Shown here: piece by piece, positions 1 through 11,573 of the stretch
How positions within the stretch are numbered: position 1 is the stretch's first letter
How the letters are laid out: each line of letters begins with the position of its first letter
Source: Paracentrotus lividus
Lineage: Eukaryota; Echinodermata; Echinoidea; Camarodonta; Echinidae
NCBI GenBank assembly: GCA_940671915.1
Contig: CALNVZ010002100.1
Span: 13,581,939 to 13,645,938 of the forward strand
Direction of reading: 5' to 3'
Length of the DNA stretch: 64,000 bases
Translations under genes and position numbers: made by a program
The notes under the pieces: generated by a model
The model's input: the letters and a program-made list of their open reading frames with translations, nothing else
Database searches by the model: none
What the model was told of the DNA's origin: nothing

Positions 1-2290
1 CTACCAAACAAAGTTTGTATCAATGGGGATAATCCGAAATTAAGCTGATTTTTTATTTACAATGCGTTCTTATCATGACCTACCAAACAGTGGTGTTTTT
101 ATCATTGATTCCTTCTAAATGTACAAGAAGTTAGTCCTCATGACCTATGAAACAGGTGTTTGTAATCGATGATTCTTTTTTTTTTAAGGGACAAGAAATT
201 TCGTCCTCATGACCTATCAAACAGATGTTTTTAATCGATGATTCTTTTTTTTAAGGGACCAGAAATTTCGTCCTCATGACCTACCAAACACAGTTGCTTC
301 TATCGATTCTTTTTCGAAAGAGACAAAAAAAATTGTCCTCATGACCTACCAAACAGAGGTGTTTCAATCAATGATTCTTTTTATAAAGTGACAAGTCCTA
401 TCAATGATTCCGTCTAAATGTACAAGTAATTATCCTGATGGCCTACGAAACTGAGGTGTTTGTAATAAGTGAATCTTATTTTAAAGGGACCGGAATTTTC
501 GTCCCTATGACCTACCAACAGGTGTTTGTAATTGATGATTTTCTTTTAAAGGGACCGGAATTTTCGTCCCCATGACCTACCAAACAGGTGTTTCTATTAA
601 TGAATCATTTGTCGTAAAGGGGACAATAAATTGTTGTCCCCGTGATCTACAACAAATTGTTTGTATCATATGGGGATAATCCGAAATAGAGCTGATTTTT
701 CACAAGCGTTCTTTTCATAATGTTTGACCTACCAACAGAGTGTTTCTATTAATGAATCATTGTTTAAAAGGGACAAAGAATTGTTGTCCCCATGATCTAC
801 CAAACAAAGTTTGTATCAATGGGGATATCCGAAATTAAGCTGATTTTATTTACAATGCGTTCTTATCATGACCTACCAACAGAGGTGTTTTTATCATTGA
901 TTCCTTCTAAATGTACAAGTAGTTAGTCCTCATGATCTATCAAACAGGTATTTGTAATCGATGATTCTTTTTTTTTTAAGAGCGACCGAAAATTTCGTCC
1001 TCATGACTAATCAAACAGATGTTTGTAAATGATGATTCTTTTTTTTTTAAGGGACAGAAATTCTCCGTCCTCATGACCTACCAAACAGGTTGCTTCTATC
1101 GATTCTTTTTCAAAAGGGACAAAAAAAATTGTCCTCATGACTTGCCAAACAGAGTGTTTCAATCAATGATTCTTTTTATAAAGTGACAAGTCCTATCAAT
1201 GATTCCGTCTAAATGTACAAGTATTAGTCCTGATGGCCTACGAAACTGAGGTGTTTGTAATAAGTGAATCTTGTTTTAAAGGGACCGGAATTTTCGTCCC
1301 ATGACCTACCAAACAGGTGTTTGTAATTGATGATTTTTCTTTTAAAGGGACCGGAATTTTCGTCCCCATGACCTACCAAACAGGTGTTTCTATATGAATC
1401 ATTGTCTAAAGGGAAGAATTGTTGTCCCATGATCTACCAAACAAAGTTGTTTGTATCAATGGGGATAATCCGAAATAGAGCTGATTTTTCACATGCGTTC
1501 TTTCACAATGTTTGACCTACCAAAACAGAGGTGTTTTTAGTAATGAATCATTGTCTAAAGGGACAAGAATTGTTGTCCCATGATCTACCAAACAAAGTTT
1601 GTATCAATGGGGATAATCCGAAATTGAGCTGATTTTTTTACAATGCGTTCTTATCATGACTCCAACAGAGGTTTTTTTATCATTGATTCTTCTAAATGTA
1701 CAGTAGTTTAGTCCTCTTGACCTATCAAACAGGTGTTTGTAATCGATGATTTTTTTTTTTTTAAGGGACCAGAAATTTCGTCCTCGTGACCTATCAAACA
1801 GATGGTTTCTATCAATGATTCTCTATAGGGACCACATTTTCATAACCTCCAAAACAGAGGTCTTTCTATCAATGATTCTCTAGAGGGACCCACAATTTTC
1901 GTCCTCATGACCTACCAAACAGAGGTGTTTCTATCAATGATTCTCTAAAGGGACCACAATTTTCGTCCTCATGACCTACCAAACAGAGGTGTTTATAATC
2001 AATAACTCTTTTTATAAAGGGACAAGTCCTATCAATGATTCCTTCTAAAAGTAATTAGTCCTCATGGCCTACCAAACTGAGGTGTTTGTAATAAATGAAT
2101 CTTGTTTTAGAGGGACCGGGAATTTTTGTCCCCATGACCTACCAAACAGAGGTGTTTCTAATTATGAATCATTGTCTTAAAGGGCAAGAATTGTTGTCCC
2201 CATGATCTACCAAACAAAGTTGTTTGTATCAATGGGATAATCCGAAATTGAGCTGATTTTTCACAATGCGTTCTTATCGATGATCGAACA
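1..2290. repeat. Satellite array with ~65-bp monomers in a ~790-bp higher-order repeat
   Basis: A monomer of roughly 60-75 bp repeats throughout. Its core is CATGACCTACCAAACAG, followed by a GTGTTTxTAATxxATGATTC segment and an AAGGGAC...TCGTCC segment. Monomer subtypes recur in a fixed order. The marker subtype beginning CTACCAAACAAAG (with GGGGATAATCCGAAAT) starts at 1, 797 and 1585, giving a higher-order period of about 790 bp with two complete units and a partial third. A further diverged copy of the marker is at 2208. The short open frames here are low-complexity and I do not treat them as genes. Confidence 0.9.
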
Positions 2291-2660
2291 GTTTCGTTCT
2301 CTTTGTTGGTTCAAATTTTTTTAATTTTATTTCAACATAATTTAGAAAATAACATTACTTGACTTCACTGCATTACTTGTACAACATTTGGTATAAACAG
2401 TAAAATTATATTGTTTCCCTTTGGAACTTTAGTATTCATACGGATGTAGATGTTTATTTCTTTCATTTCTTTCATGATGAGCTTTTTTGTTGCAAATATG
2501 GTTGTAACTTTGAATGCTTACGTATGAGCTGGAAAGAGATGTTTATATTAGTGGTGAATATGGTTTACGAGTGGTGAGAAAAAATTCTAGCACCAAAAGT
2601 CCTCATGAGTGAAATGCAAGTTAATCTCCATGATAATACAAAATTAATGCACATCTGAGC
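2291..2660. other. Unannotated spacer
   Basis: A+T-rich sequence after the satellite. I see no coding frame, TIR or repeat unit. Confidence 0.5.
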
Positions 2661-2714
2661 TCAGTTGTCTTTGAGAACAAGCAAATCCATCAAACACAGA
2701 AAAACAGTTTTTTT

Positions 2715-2830
2715 TCCAAAACATCCAGGAAATCCCTTTTTTAAAGGGAATTTTAGGAAATTCCGTTTTTTAAAGGCAAATTCAGGAAATCCCGTTTTTT
2801 TCGTGAAAAAAACGGGATTTCCTGAAAAGA
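2715..2830. repeat. Short repeats ending in a perfect 21-bp-arm hairpin
   Basis: Variants of GGAAATCCC/GGAAATTCC followed by a T run recur three times. They end in a perfect inverted repeat: arm 2781-2801 (TTCAGGAAATCCCG plus seven T), 4-nt loop CGTG at 2802-2805, and arm 2806-2826. The open frame across it is an artefact of the repeat. Confidence 0.8.
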
Positions 2831-2849
2831 AGATTATTTGGAAATATAA

Positions 2850-3545
2850 AATACTCTGTTCTACGTAATTTAGGCATCATCCGCAAGTATTTGACTCGTT
2901 CGGTATTACAGAAAAGATAGTGCATGCTCTAATATCGTCTCGGCTTGACTTTGGTAACTCACTGTTGTTTCAACTTCCACAATCTAAACTCTCAAAATTA
3001 CAGAAATTGCAGAATTCTGCAGCTCGTATTGTTACCCTTATTAGACGCTTTACTCACATAACTCCAATTTTGCCCTCACTTCATTGGTTACCTATCGAAT
3101 TTCGTATTGTATTTAAGTTGTTATTGCTAGTTTTTCATTGTATACATGGATCTGCCCCTGAGTATAATGTTAAATTGTTGATGCCTTACAATCCTCCTCG
3201 ACGTCTTAGATCTTCAGACTCGAAATTACTTGTTGTTCCAAAATCTAAGAAATCATGGGGGGATCGTTCTTTTGCACATGCTGGTCCTTTTCTGTGGAAC
3301 CAATTGCCACAACACATTCGTAATATTACAAATGTTGAATGTTTCAAAACTGCACTCAAATCTCATCTTTTCAAAATTGCCTTCAAGTAGTTTCCAGTCA
3401 TTTTCTTTCATTACGTGTTCATTTATTCTTATATATGTATCACCACCCTCTCCATGTAAGTTTTTCCTCTCCAGCGCTTTGAGCACATGATTAATGTGGA
3501 GACAGCGCTTAAGAAATACTCTATATTATTATTATTATTATTAAA
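2850..3545 (+). mobile_element. L2-like LINE, 5'-truncated 3' fragment
   Basis: The fragment carries the end of a reverse-transcriptase ORF and a typical L2/CR1-group 3' tail. In the tail, GCGCTTTGAGCAC is followed by a second GCGCTT, which can pair as a small stem, and then by an (ATT)n tract ending near 3541. Established knowledge: these LINEs prime on their 3' tail and usually insert as 5'-truncated copies, which fits this structure. The protein resembles the minus-strand copy at 49556-51293 (shared RNLGIIRKYLT and HALI[ST]SRLDF), so both belong to one family. Confidence 0.85.
2858..3390 (+). pseudogene. RT C-terminal region of L2-like LINE (truncated, one frameshift)
   Basis: From 2920 the frame is open to a stop at 3388-3390 and encodes the region after the RT palm: HALISSRLDFGNSLLF, LQKLQNSAARIVT, HITPILPSLHWLPI, RIVFKLLLLVF, then WGDRSFAHAGPFLWNQLP. 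These blocks mark the thumb and C-terminal part of L2/CR1-group LINE proteins. Just upstream, about 2858-2900, RNLGIIRKYLTRS continues the homology in another frame, so there is one frameshift near 2900. The catalytic FADD/YADD segment and the whole endonuclease are missing. The copy cannot be active on its own. Confidence 0.85.
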
Positions 3546-3754
3546 TAAGGCACTTTGAATGAATTAAAAGTTGTCATAAATATAACAAATTAAACAATAT
3601 ATATTTATGATTATTGTAAAAATGATAATAAATAATGCCACTGTTCAAGCAGTAAAAAGTTATAGCAAGTTGATTCAGCACACTCTATAAAGATTGACCT
3701 TAAATGCGTGTCTCTGAAATAATGTGGCACAGGCCGGTTTTTCAAGTGGCGCTT
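3546..3754. other. Unannotated A+T-rich spacer
   Basis: Nothing coding is visible. The final part (GGCGCTTAAAGAGTTAA near 3752) resembles a piggyBac-like end plus TTAA and may be a leftover of another element. Confidence 0.4.
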
Positions 3755-4242
3755 AAAGAGTTAAAGGAAATTTCGACAACAGTGTTGTACACACAATATG
3801 TGGCATTCTTATTTGTCTCTAAAGTCATACCAAATTCTGTTTTTAAAAATAAGAGGGCAATTATCTAATCTTGCATTGTTCCAGGGCATGAATTTGTTTT
3901 TTTATTGTGTGCGATTGTTTATGCACTAGGTCCTATCAAAATGTAGACAAACACATTAAATTACTCAACACCAGTTTAATGTAAACTGTGTAAAGAGAAA
4001 ATTGGCCAATTAAAAGCCGGATGTGCCCGTAGCAGAATAAAGCGGATTAACCTGTGAGTGTGCAGAGCTCAGAACAATAGAATCGGCGTAATCAATCAAC
4101 GTTATTCCGAATGTGCGCAGTCATGCACGAAGCAGGGGAGGGTAGGAGACAAAGAATGGATTCAGCAGTCAATAGTAGGCTAGCAAGCATTAGTATGGCA
4201 CCGAACAGTAGGCTACGTATCATGCATCCGGCACGTAAAGAG
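3755..4242 (+). mobile_element. piggyBac-like non-autonomous element, copy 1 (left end lost)
   Basis: This stretch matches the reverse complement of 30385-30998 nearly throughout. Shared anchors include GTGTTGTAC...ATATGTGGCATTCTTATT, GGCCAATTAAAAGCCGGATG and TCATGCATCCGGCACGTAAA. The right end reads GGCACGTAAAGAG followed by CTAA, a decayed TTAA. The left TIR is not recognisable. It has no convincing coding capacity, and the open frame at 4111-4350 only runs through repeat sequence. Confidence 0.75.
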
Positions 4243-4341
4243 CTAATAAAACAATTAGTGCACAAAATACACGTGTATCATCCTCTTCTGAGACTATTAT
4301 TGCATAATATCCCATTTTTTAAAAAATTACAACACCGTTTT

Positions 4342-4640
4342 TATTACTAATAGTTTATTTCGTTTTCAGAATGACGAACCTTCGGAGTAACGAACCTTAT
4401 TTCGTTTTCGGAATGACGAACCATCATAATGACAACCCTATTTTGTTTTCAGAATGAAGAACCTTCGGAATGACAGACCCTATTTCATTTTCGGAATGAC
4501 GAACCATCCGAATGACGAACCCTATTTTGTTTTCGGAATGACGAACTTTTGGAATAACGAACCTTTTGAATGACGAACCTTCGGAATAATGAAACTTCAG
4601 AATAAAGTACCTTCAGAATTACGAACCTTCGCAATAACGG
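4342..4640. repeat. Minisatellite of GGAATGACGAACC-type units
   Basis: Units of about 16-36 bp with core TTCGGAATGACGAACC alternate with TATTTCGTTTTCGG linkers. The same motif family (GGAATAACGAACC) recurs at 42600-42840 and 43385-43560. Confidence 0.8.
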
Positions 4641-5039
4641 GTGCTTACCGTATAATAGAAATAGTACTTTTAATTACGTTAAGAATCAGACCACTTGATA
4701 TCAATATAATAGCTCAACAAGATGTAAATTTGAATATAAACTAGTTAATAGAAAAATGCAACTTTTCTTGTCTCGGCATGTGGCAAAAGGCATAATATAA
4801 ATCTAATGAAAATTCATGTAGTATTTGCAACTTTGTTTTGAAATTTTCTCTGTTAAATATGGTAATAAAGGCGTTTTATTTTGGTTTAGTTTTATGATAA
4901 ACGAGTCTGTAAGCTCAACCTAATACTTCACGCATAACAATAAAATCGAGTTAATATGTCCAACCCTATCCCCCCCCCCTCCCCTAAACTCTATTCGAAG
5001 AGGGGGTTAAACCAAAAAGAGCCTCAACATAGATAGTGA
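4641..5039. other. Unannotated spacer
   Basis: A+T-rich sequence with no recognisable gene. A C-rich run (4970-4985) precedes the duplicated block that follows. Confidence 0.4.
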
Positions 5040-6750
5040 AAATATAAGGTTTCAAAACAAATTATGAGCATTAAGGAGGGGGTGGACCAGGCCACCCACC
5101 CCTTTAATACGAAGGATGGGGGCAAGGAAAGGGGAGGGTGGATTACTAAATGGCTTTGCCCCAACCTTTATGCCAGTTCCTATATACTTATTTTAACAAA
5201 ATTATGAGCGGGCAGCGCAAGCTCAATATTTTGTCAATAACGACCGCAAATATGAAATATTTATTTGAAATATATATTTGTAAAAAAAAATGGAGGGGAG
5301 CTCCATGTTACCCCAGCCACGTTAAAATTATCACAGGGGCTTAATGATGTCTGACTTTTTTCCCCCACCGAAAAAGTAAAAGTAATGATAAAAATATTGG
5401 TGTTCAGTATTAGCTGAGTTAAATATGATTATAATGTAAGGGCGAACGCTGAATATCTGTACAGCATCAAAATATTGGGAGGGCCCTTTCATATCAGAGC
5501 CCCCCCCAGCCATCCCTCCCCCCAGCCACCCCCCCCCTCCTCTAGGTTCCAAACCATATATTCGGTTATTAGGGATGTGAGGGGTCCCTGCTCAAGCATA
5601 CATCAAATTGCACTGCAACCGAACGCAGTTGGTCAATTCTGTGAAGCAACCTTAGTTAGAAAAGCCCTCTCTTGACCAGTTCTCACAGTGTATACAATGC
5701 AATTCCAGAAATGAATTAGACAATAACAAATAGAAATTCTGTGAAATTTATCCATCAAGTAATATGTAATCGAAACAATGTAAATTGACGTTTTGTTGGT
5801 CATAGTCCATAATATGAATGTTGTACCCCCCTCCCTTACCCTGAAATACGAGGCTTCAAAACAAATTATGAGCAGAAGGGGAGGGGACTTAATCATGTCC
5901 AACACCGAACTCCACCCCCCTCCCCGCGCTCAAATACTGGGGGCTCAATGGCTGAGCTCCAACCTAGACAGCGCAATATGAGGTTTTCAAACAAATTATG
6001 AGCGTTAGGGAGGCCCTAGTGGTGGACTTAAAAATATGGAAACCAGCTCCCCCACCCCTTTTAAAACGGGGGATGGGATTGGGGCGGGGAGGGTGGGGGC
6101 TCAATGGCTGAGCCTCAACAGAGTAATGAAATGTAAGTTTTCAAAACAAATTATGAGCATTTGGGAGGGGGTGAACCAGGCCACCCCGATTTAATACGGG
6201 TAATGGGGGCAGGGAAGGGGAGGGTGGGTTGCTAAATGGCTGAGACCCATCTTTTATACCAGTTCCTATGTACTATGTACTATGTACTGCGTTTTAACAA
6301 ATGTATGAGCGCGCAGCGCGCGCTAAATTTTGTCATTAACGACCTGAAATATGAAATATTTATTTGTTAACACAAATTGGTGGGGAGCTCGATGTTATCC
6401 CAGCTGCGTTAAAATTATCAGAAGGGCTTAATGATGTCTGAGTTCTCTCCCCATCCACAAACTAAAAGTAATGATAAAAATATATCCGCCCACGGCACGG
6501 AAAGGGTTAATATTAGCTGAGTCAAATGAGACTATAACATAATGCGATCGCGGATATCTGTACAGCATCAAAAATATTGGGAGGGGCTCAATGATATCAG
6601 AGCCACCCCCAGGTCCAAATCATATATTTGGTTATCATGGAAACGAGGGGTCCTTGCTCAAGCATACATCAAATTGTACTGCAACCGATAGCAGTTGGTC
6701 AATTCTGCAAAGTAACCGTAGTTAGAAAAGCCCTCTTTTGACCAGTTCTT
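5040..6750. repeat. Tandem duplication, ~650-bp arms around 5040-5690 and 6120-6750
   Basis: Both arms share the same ordered landmarks: CAAAACAAATTATGAGCAT, GGCCACCC, TGAAATATTTATTTG, ATCTGTACAGCATCAAAA, GCTCAAGCATACATCAAATT and GAAAAGCCCTCT. The 430-bp spacer repeats the CAAATTATGAGC sub-unit twice more (about 5858 and 5990). Runs of C and G are frequent. No gene is evident. The short open frames lie in the repeat. Confidence 0.8.
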
Positions 6751-8500
6751 TCCTTTTCTCTCCTATAAATCATTATGTATTTCTTTGTTTCATCGTCTTT
6801 CTCTCCTCGTCTCCTATAAATTGTTAAGTATTTCTTTGAATTGTATTTCTTTCCTCATCTCTACTATAAATTTTCATGTATTTTTTCGTTCTGTTTTTTT
6901 CTTTCTTCTTGTCTTCGAATAAATCCTTATGTAATTTTTTGTTTTGTCATTCTTTTCTCTTCTCTCCTGTAAATTCTTATGTATTTCTTTGAATTGTCTT
7001 TCTTTCTTCTTCTCTCCTACTAATTCTCATGTATTTCTTTGTTTCATCATTCTTTCCGCTTCAGTCCTATAAATTGTTATGTATTACATTGTTTTGTCTC
7101 AATCTCTTTAATGTCCTATAAATTGTTAAGTATATCTTTAAATTGTCTTTCTTTCTCCTTCTCTCGAATGAATCTTATACATTTCTCTGTTTTATCTTCT
7201 TTCTCTTCTCGTCTCCTACAAATTATGATGTATTTCTTAGAATTGTCTTTCTTTCATCTTCTCTCCTATAAATCTTTATACATTTCTTTGTTTCATCTTC
7301 TTTCTCTCCTCGTCTCCTACAAATTGTGATGTATTTCTTTGAATTCTCTTTCTTTCCTCTTCTCTCTAATATATTCTTATATATTTCTTTGTTTTATCTT
7401 CTTCCTCTCCTCGTCTCCTACAAATTCTAATATATTTCTTTGTTTTACCCTTCTTTCCCCTTCTCTCCTGTAAATCTTTATGTATGTCTTTGTTTTATCT
7501 TCTTTCTCTCCTCGTCTCCTACAAATCCTGATGTATTTCTTTGAATTGTCTTTCTTTCCTCTTCTCTGTAATATATTCTTATATATTTCATTGTTTTATG
7601 TTCTTTCTCTCCTCGTCTCCTACAAATTCTGATGTATTTCTTTGAATTGTCTTTCTTTCCTCTTCTCTCCTATATATTTCTTATATATTTCTTTGTTTTA
7701 TCTTCTTCCTCTCCTCGTCTCCTACAAATTCTGATGTATTCCTTTGTCTAATCTTTTTTTCCTGTTTTGTCCTCTAAATTGTTATGTATTTCTTTGTTTT
7801 GTCTTTCTTTCCTCTTCTCTTCTAAAAATTCTTATGTATTTCTTTGTTTTATCCTTCTTTTTTGTCTATCTTTCCTCTTCTGTCCTATAATTTGTTATGT
7901 ATTTCATTGTTTTGTCTTACTTTCCTTTTATCTCCTATAAATTCTTATGTATTTCTTTGAATTGTCTTTCTTTCCTCTTCTCTCGTATAAATCCTCATGT
8001 ATTTCTTTGTTTTATCTTTTTTCTCTCCTCGTCCCCTATAAATTCTTATGAATTTCTTTGTTGTGTCTTTCTTTCCTCTTCTGTCCTATAAATTATTGTG
8101 TATTTCTTGGAATTGTCTTTCTTTCCTCTTCTCTCCTATAAATCCTTATGTATGTCTTTGTTTTATCTTATTTCCGCTTCTCTTCGAATGAAAAATTATG
8201 TATTTCATTGTTTTGTCTTTCTTTCCTTTTCTCTCCTATGAATTCTTCCGTATTTCTTTGTTTTATCTTATTTCTCTCCTTGTCCCCTACAAATTCTTAT
8301 GTATTTCTTTGTTTTATGTTTCTTTTCTCTTCTCTTCTATAAATTCTTTATGTATTTCTTTGATTTGTCAATCTTTCCGCTTCTGTCCTATAAATCCTTA
8401 TGTCGTTCATTGTTTGGTATTTCTGTCCACTGTTTTTTGTTTTGTTTTTGTTGTTTTGTTTTGTGTTTCTTTATTCTTCTCTTCAGTCATGCATTATGAT
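6751..8500. repeat. T-rich minisatellite, ~50-55-bp period
   Basis: About 30 imperfect units contain CCTATAAATTCTTATGTATT, then TCTTTGTTTTGTC, then a TTTCCTCTTCTC stretch. The strand is strongly pyrimidine-biased. Long Phe/Ser/Leu-rich open frames arise from this bias and are not genes. Further blocks of the same array lie at 8790-9235, 13120-13560 and 14793-15067. Confidence 0.9.
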
Positions 8501-8789
8501 ATTTTAGAGAGGAGTGTATTATATTGAATAATTGTAAAGTTGAATTTAGACATGACACTTTTTTAGTTTCATATCGAAGTGGAAAATTAATGGATGTTTA
8601 TACAAACCAGCTGCCTGAACGTCTGGCCAGCTCGACAACAAACCCATTTAAACCCTCTGTGGATTTGAGCCTTGTCATATCTGTCACCAATATCACATCA
8701 ATTATATTTGTTATATACATGGTTATTATGAACTTGAATTTGGATGAGAATATTTTACTCTTGGAATAAAGTCAACCTCCAAATAAATA

Positions 8790-9235
8790 TATTTCTTTAT
8801 TTTATTCATTTTCCTATTCTCTCCTATAAATTCTTGTGTATATGATTGTTTTGGTGAGTATCTTTCCTTTCTCTTCATCCCTGTTAAATCTTAAGTATTT
8901 CACTGTTTTGTCTAACTTCATTCTTCTCTTCTATAAATCTTCTTTTTTCTTCAATCATTTCTTATTTTTTTATCCTGGTGCATTTTTTTTTTTGGTATGA
9001 TCCTTTAATTTCCCTCTCCTCTTCCTATAAATTCTTTTGTATTTCATTGTATTTATTTTCTTATCTCTTCTTTTCCAGTAGATTGTTATGTATTTATTTG
9101 TTTTTTGTTTCTTCCTTCTTCTCTTCAATAATTATCGTTATGTACATCTTTGTTTCAATAATCTTTCCCCTACTCTTCCGATTAATTGTTAAGTATTTCT
9201 TTGTTTTCTTTCCTTTTCACTCCTTTACTATGCAT
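8790..9235. repeat. T-rich minisatellite, second block
   Basis: Same unit as 6751-8500 (CCTATAAATTCTTNTGTATTTC). The paralogous block in arm B is 14793-15067. Confidence 0.8.
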
Positions 9236-9507
9236 TTTATAGTTTTACTAGCTAACATTAATTAATTAATTAGTTCGTATGTTTATCCCCCTTTATTCTT
9301 CTATCCTAATTTTATCATTGTTTATGTCGTATTTTGTTTTCACTGTACTTTTCTTTCCTATATCATCATTCTTAAAGTACCACTTTTTCTTTAATAATTA
9401 CACATTGGGTTAGTCCTTATTATCATGTCTTACATTGCTTATTTGTTCGTCATAGACTAGTATTTGAAAACGCAGTGGGTATGGTTTTGACAAGGGTGAC
9501 CCTTTAA

Positions 9508-10505
9508 GGGGGCCGTCACACTGAGGTCGTTCTATAACGTTCCATAACGTTCTTGCCCGTTCTCTAAAAAATTGCTGAACGGGCTTTGGTCGGGTTGGAA
9601 CTTATAACTTTGAAAAATAATTTCTTGAATACGATACTAGGCAGTTCATAAATAGTTCTCGTTACGTCAATTCCGTCTTTATCGCGTCCGCAATACGTTG
9701 TTATCCAGTTCAGACCGAGTAAACGGCTCATTCACCCTAAACCGTTCGTAGCACGTCCAAACCGTCACTAAAAGTGCCTATGCGCAGCATGATAAAAGTT
9801 AGGTACCATGTTCGTAGTACGTCCCTCTCGTTCAGAGTAAGTCCTACCCGTTTAAGGAACGTTGTCACTACGTTTAATTTTAGAACTTGAAGCCAGTACG
9901 ATTTTTTTGAACATGTTAAACAAAATCGGAATGCCTTTCAGTTCTCTCCGTTCGGGCCCGTTCGCCAAGTTTGTAAACAGATTGTAAACGGTCTGTACTA
10001 GATTATAAAAGGTCTGTACTACGTTCAGTCCGTGTGCAAACAGATTGAGCCCGTTTACCAAGAACTACCTAGAACGCAGTGAGAACTAGCTCAGTGTGAC
10101 GGGAAAAAAATTTGAAACGTATGTTCGTAGTACGTCCTTCTCGTTCTGAGTAAGTCCTACCCGTTTGAGAAACGTTGTCACTACGTTTAATTTTAGAACT
10201 TGAATGATTAATATACAATGCTCGTTTGTAAGACGTCCTAGCACATCTTTAGAACGATTTAAGTACGGCAATTTCGTTTGTAGTACGTTCCATGCTCGTT
10301 TCAGGTACGTTGCCACCCCGTTAATTTTAGGACGAGATGGGCGCCCGATTTTTTAACACTTTTTTGAAAATCCGACCGAGCTAGTCCATGAAGTTCGTAA
10401 ACAGATCGAAGAAGTATTTACTACGTCCACTTAGTTTACACACAGACTATGCCCGTTCGGCAAAATTTGCAAAGACGTAGTAGGAACGACCTCAGTGTGA
10501 CGGGG
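9508..10505 (+). mobile_element. Inverted-pair TIR element, left member
   Basis: The 998-bp unit starts GGGGGCCGTCACACTGAGGT and ends GACCTCAGTGTGACGGGG, giving TIRs of about 18-20 bp. It is extremely rich in CGTTC/GAACG and ACGT motifs. An internal copy of the terminus (CTCAGTGTGACGGG at 10090-10103) divides it into a 596-bp part and a 402-bp part. The module GTAGTACGTCC...TACCCGTTT...CACTACGTTTAATTTTAGAAC occurs in both parts. No coding frame is convincing. Flanks TTTAA and TATAA suggest a short A+T-rich target duplication but do not prove one. The superfamily is not assigned. Confidence 0.75.
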
Positions 10506-10551
10506 TATAAGGTCGCGATAAAGGTCACCATCGGAATTTCTAACACTAATA
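10506..10551. other. 46-bp ancestral spacer between the two inverted elements
   Basis: AAGGTCGCGATAAAGGTCAC through TTCTAACACTAA matches arm B at 17466-17506, where no element is present. It is therefore original duplicated DNA, not a transposon loop. Confidence 0.8.
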
Positions 10552-11573
10552 CCCCCGTCACACTGAGCTCGTTCCTACTACGTCCTTGCAAATTTTGCCG
10601 AACGGGCCTAGTCTGTGTGTAAACTGAGTGGACGTAGTAAATACTTCTTACGATCTGTTTACGAACTTCATGGACTAGCTCGGTCGGATTTTTCAAAAAG
10701 TGTTTAAAAAAAATCGGGCGCCATCTCGTCCTAAAAGTTAACGGGGTTGCAACGTACCTGAAACGAGATGGACGTACTACAAACGAAATTGCCGTACTTA
10801 AATCGTTCTAAAGATGTGCTAGGACGTCTTACAAACGAGCATTGTATATATTCATTATTCAAGTTCTAAAATTAAACGTAGTGACAACGTTCCTTAAACG
10901 GGTAGGACTTATCTGAACGAGAAGGACGTACTACGAACATACGTTTCAATTTTTAAACAGAACAATGTCATAATTCCCGTCACATTGAGCTAGTTCTCAC
11001 TGCCTTCTAGGTAGTTCTTGGTGAACGGGCTCAATCTGTTTACACACGGACTGAACGTGGTACAGACCTTTTAGAATCTAGTACAGACCGTTTACAATCT
11101 GTTTACGACTTGGCGAACGGGCCGAACGGAGAGAACGGAAAGGCATTCCGATTTTTTTGAACATGTTCAAAAAAATCGTACTGGCTTCAAGTTCTAAAAT
11201 TAAACGTGGTGACAACGTCCTTAAACGGGTAGGACTTACTCTGAACGAGAAGGACGCTACCTACGTGAAACATGGTACCTAACTTTTATCATGCTGCGCA
11301 TAGGCACTTTTAGTGACGGTTTAGACGTGCTACGAACGGTATAGAATGAACGAGCCGTTTACTCGGTCTGAACTGGATAACAACGTATTGCGGATGCGAT
11401 AAAGACGGAATTTACGTAACGAGAACTATTTATGAACTGCCTAGTATCGTATTCAAGAAATTATTTTTCAAAGTTATAAGTTCCAACCCGACCAAAGCCC
11501 GTTCAGCAATTTTTTAAAAAACGGGCAAGAACGTTATAGAACGTTATAGAACGACCCCAGTGTGACGGCCCCC
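10552..11573 (-). mobile_element. Inverted-pair TIR element, right member
   Basis: This 1022-bp unit is a near-complete reverse-complement copy of 9508-10505. It starts CCCCCGTCACACTGAGCTCG and ends CAGTGTGACGGCCCCC. It retains the internal terminus copy (CCCGTCACATTGAGC at 10976-10990). The two members form a roughly 2-kb inverted repeat with arms of about 1 kb. Confidence 0.75.

Noticed and set aside
7039-8527. Long Phe/Leu/Ser-rich open frames, membrane-protein-like
   Set aside because: They arise from the T-rich minisatellite; every frame of the array gives similar products and unit boundaries repeat within them.
8524-8769. 81-codon frame conserved in position in both duplication arms
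   Set aside because: The arm-B copy (13650-13860) differs by indels that do not preserve the frame; the similarity is explained by the DNA duplication.
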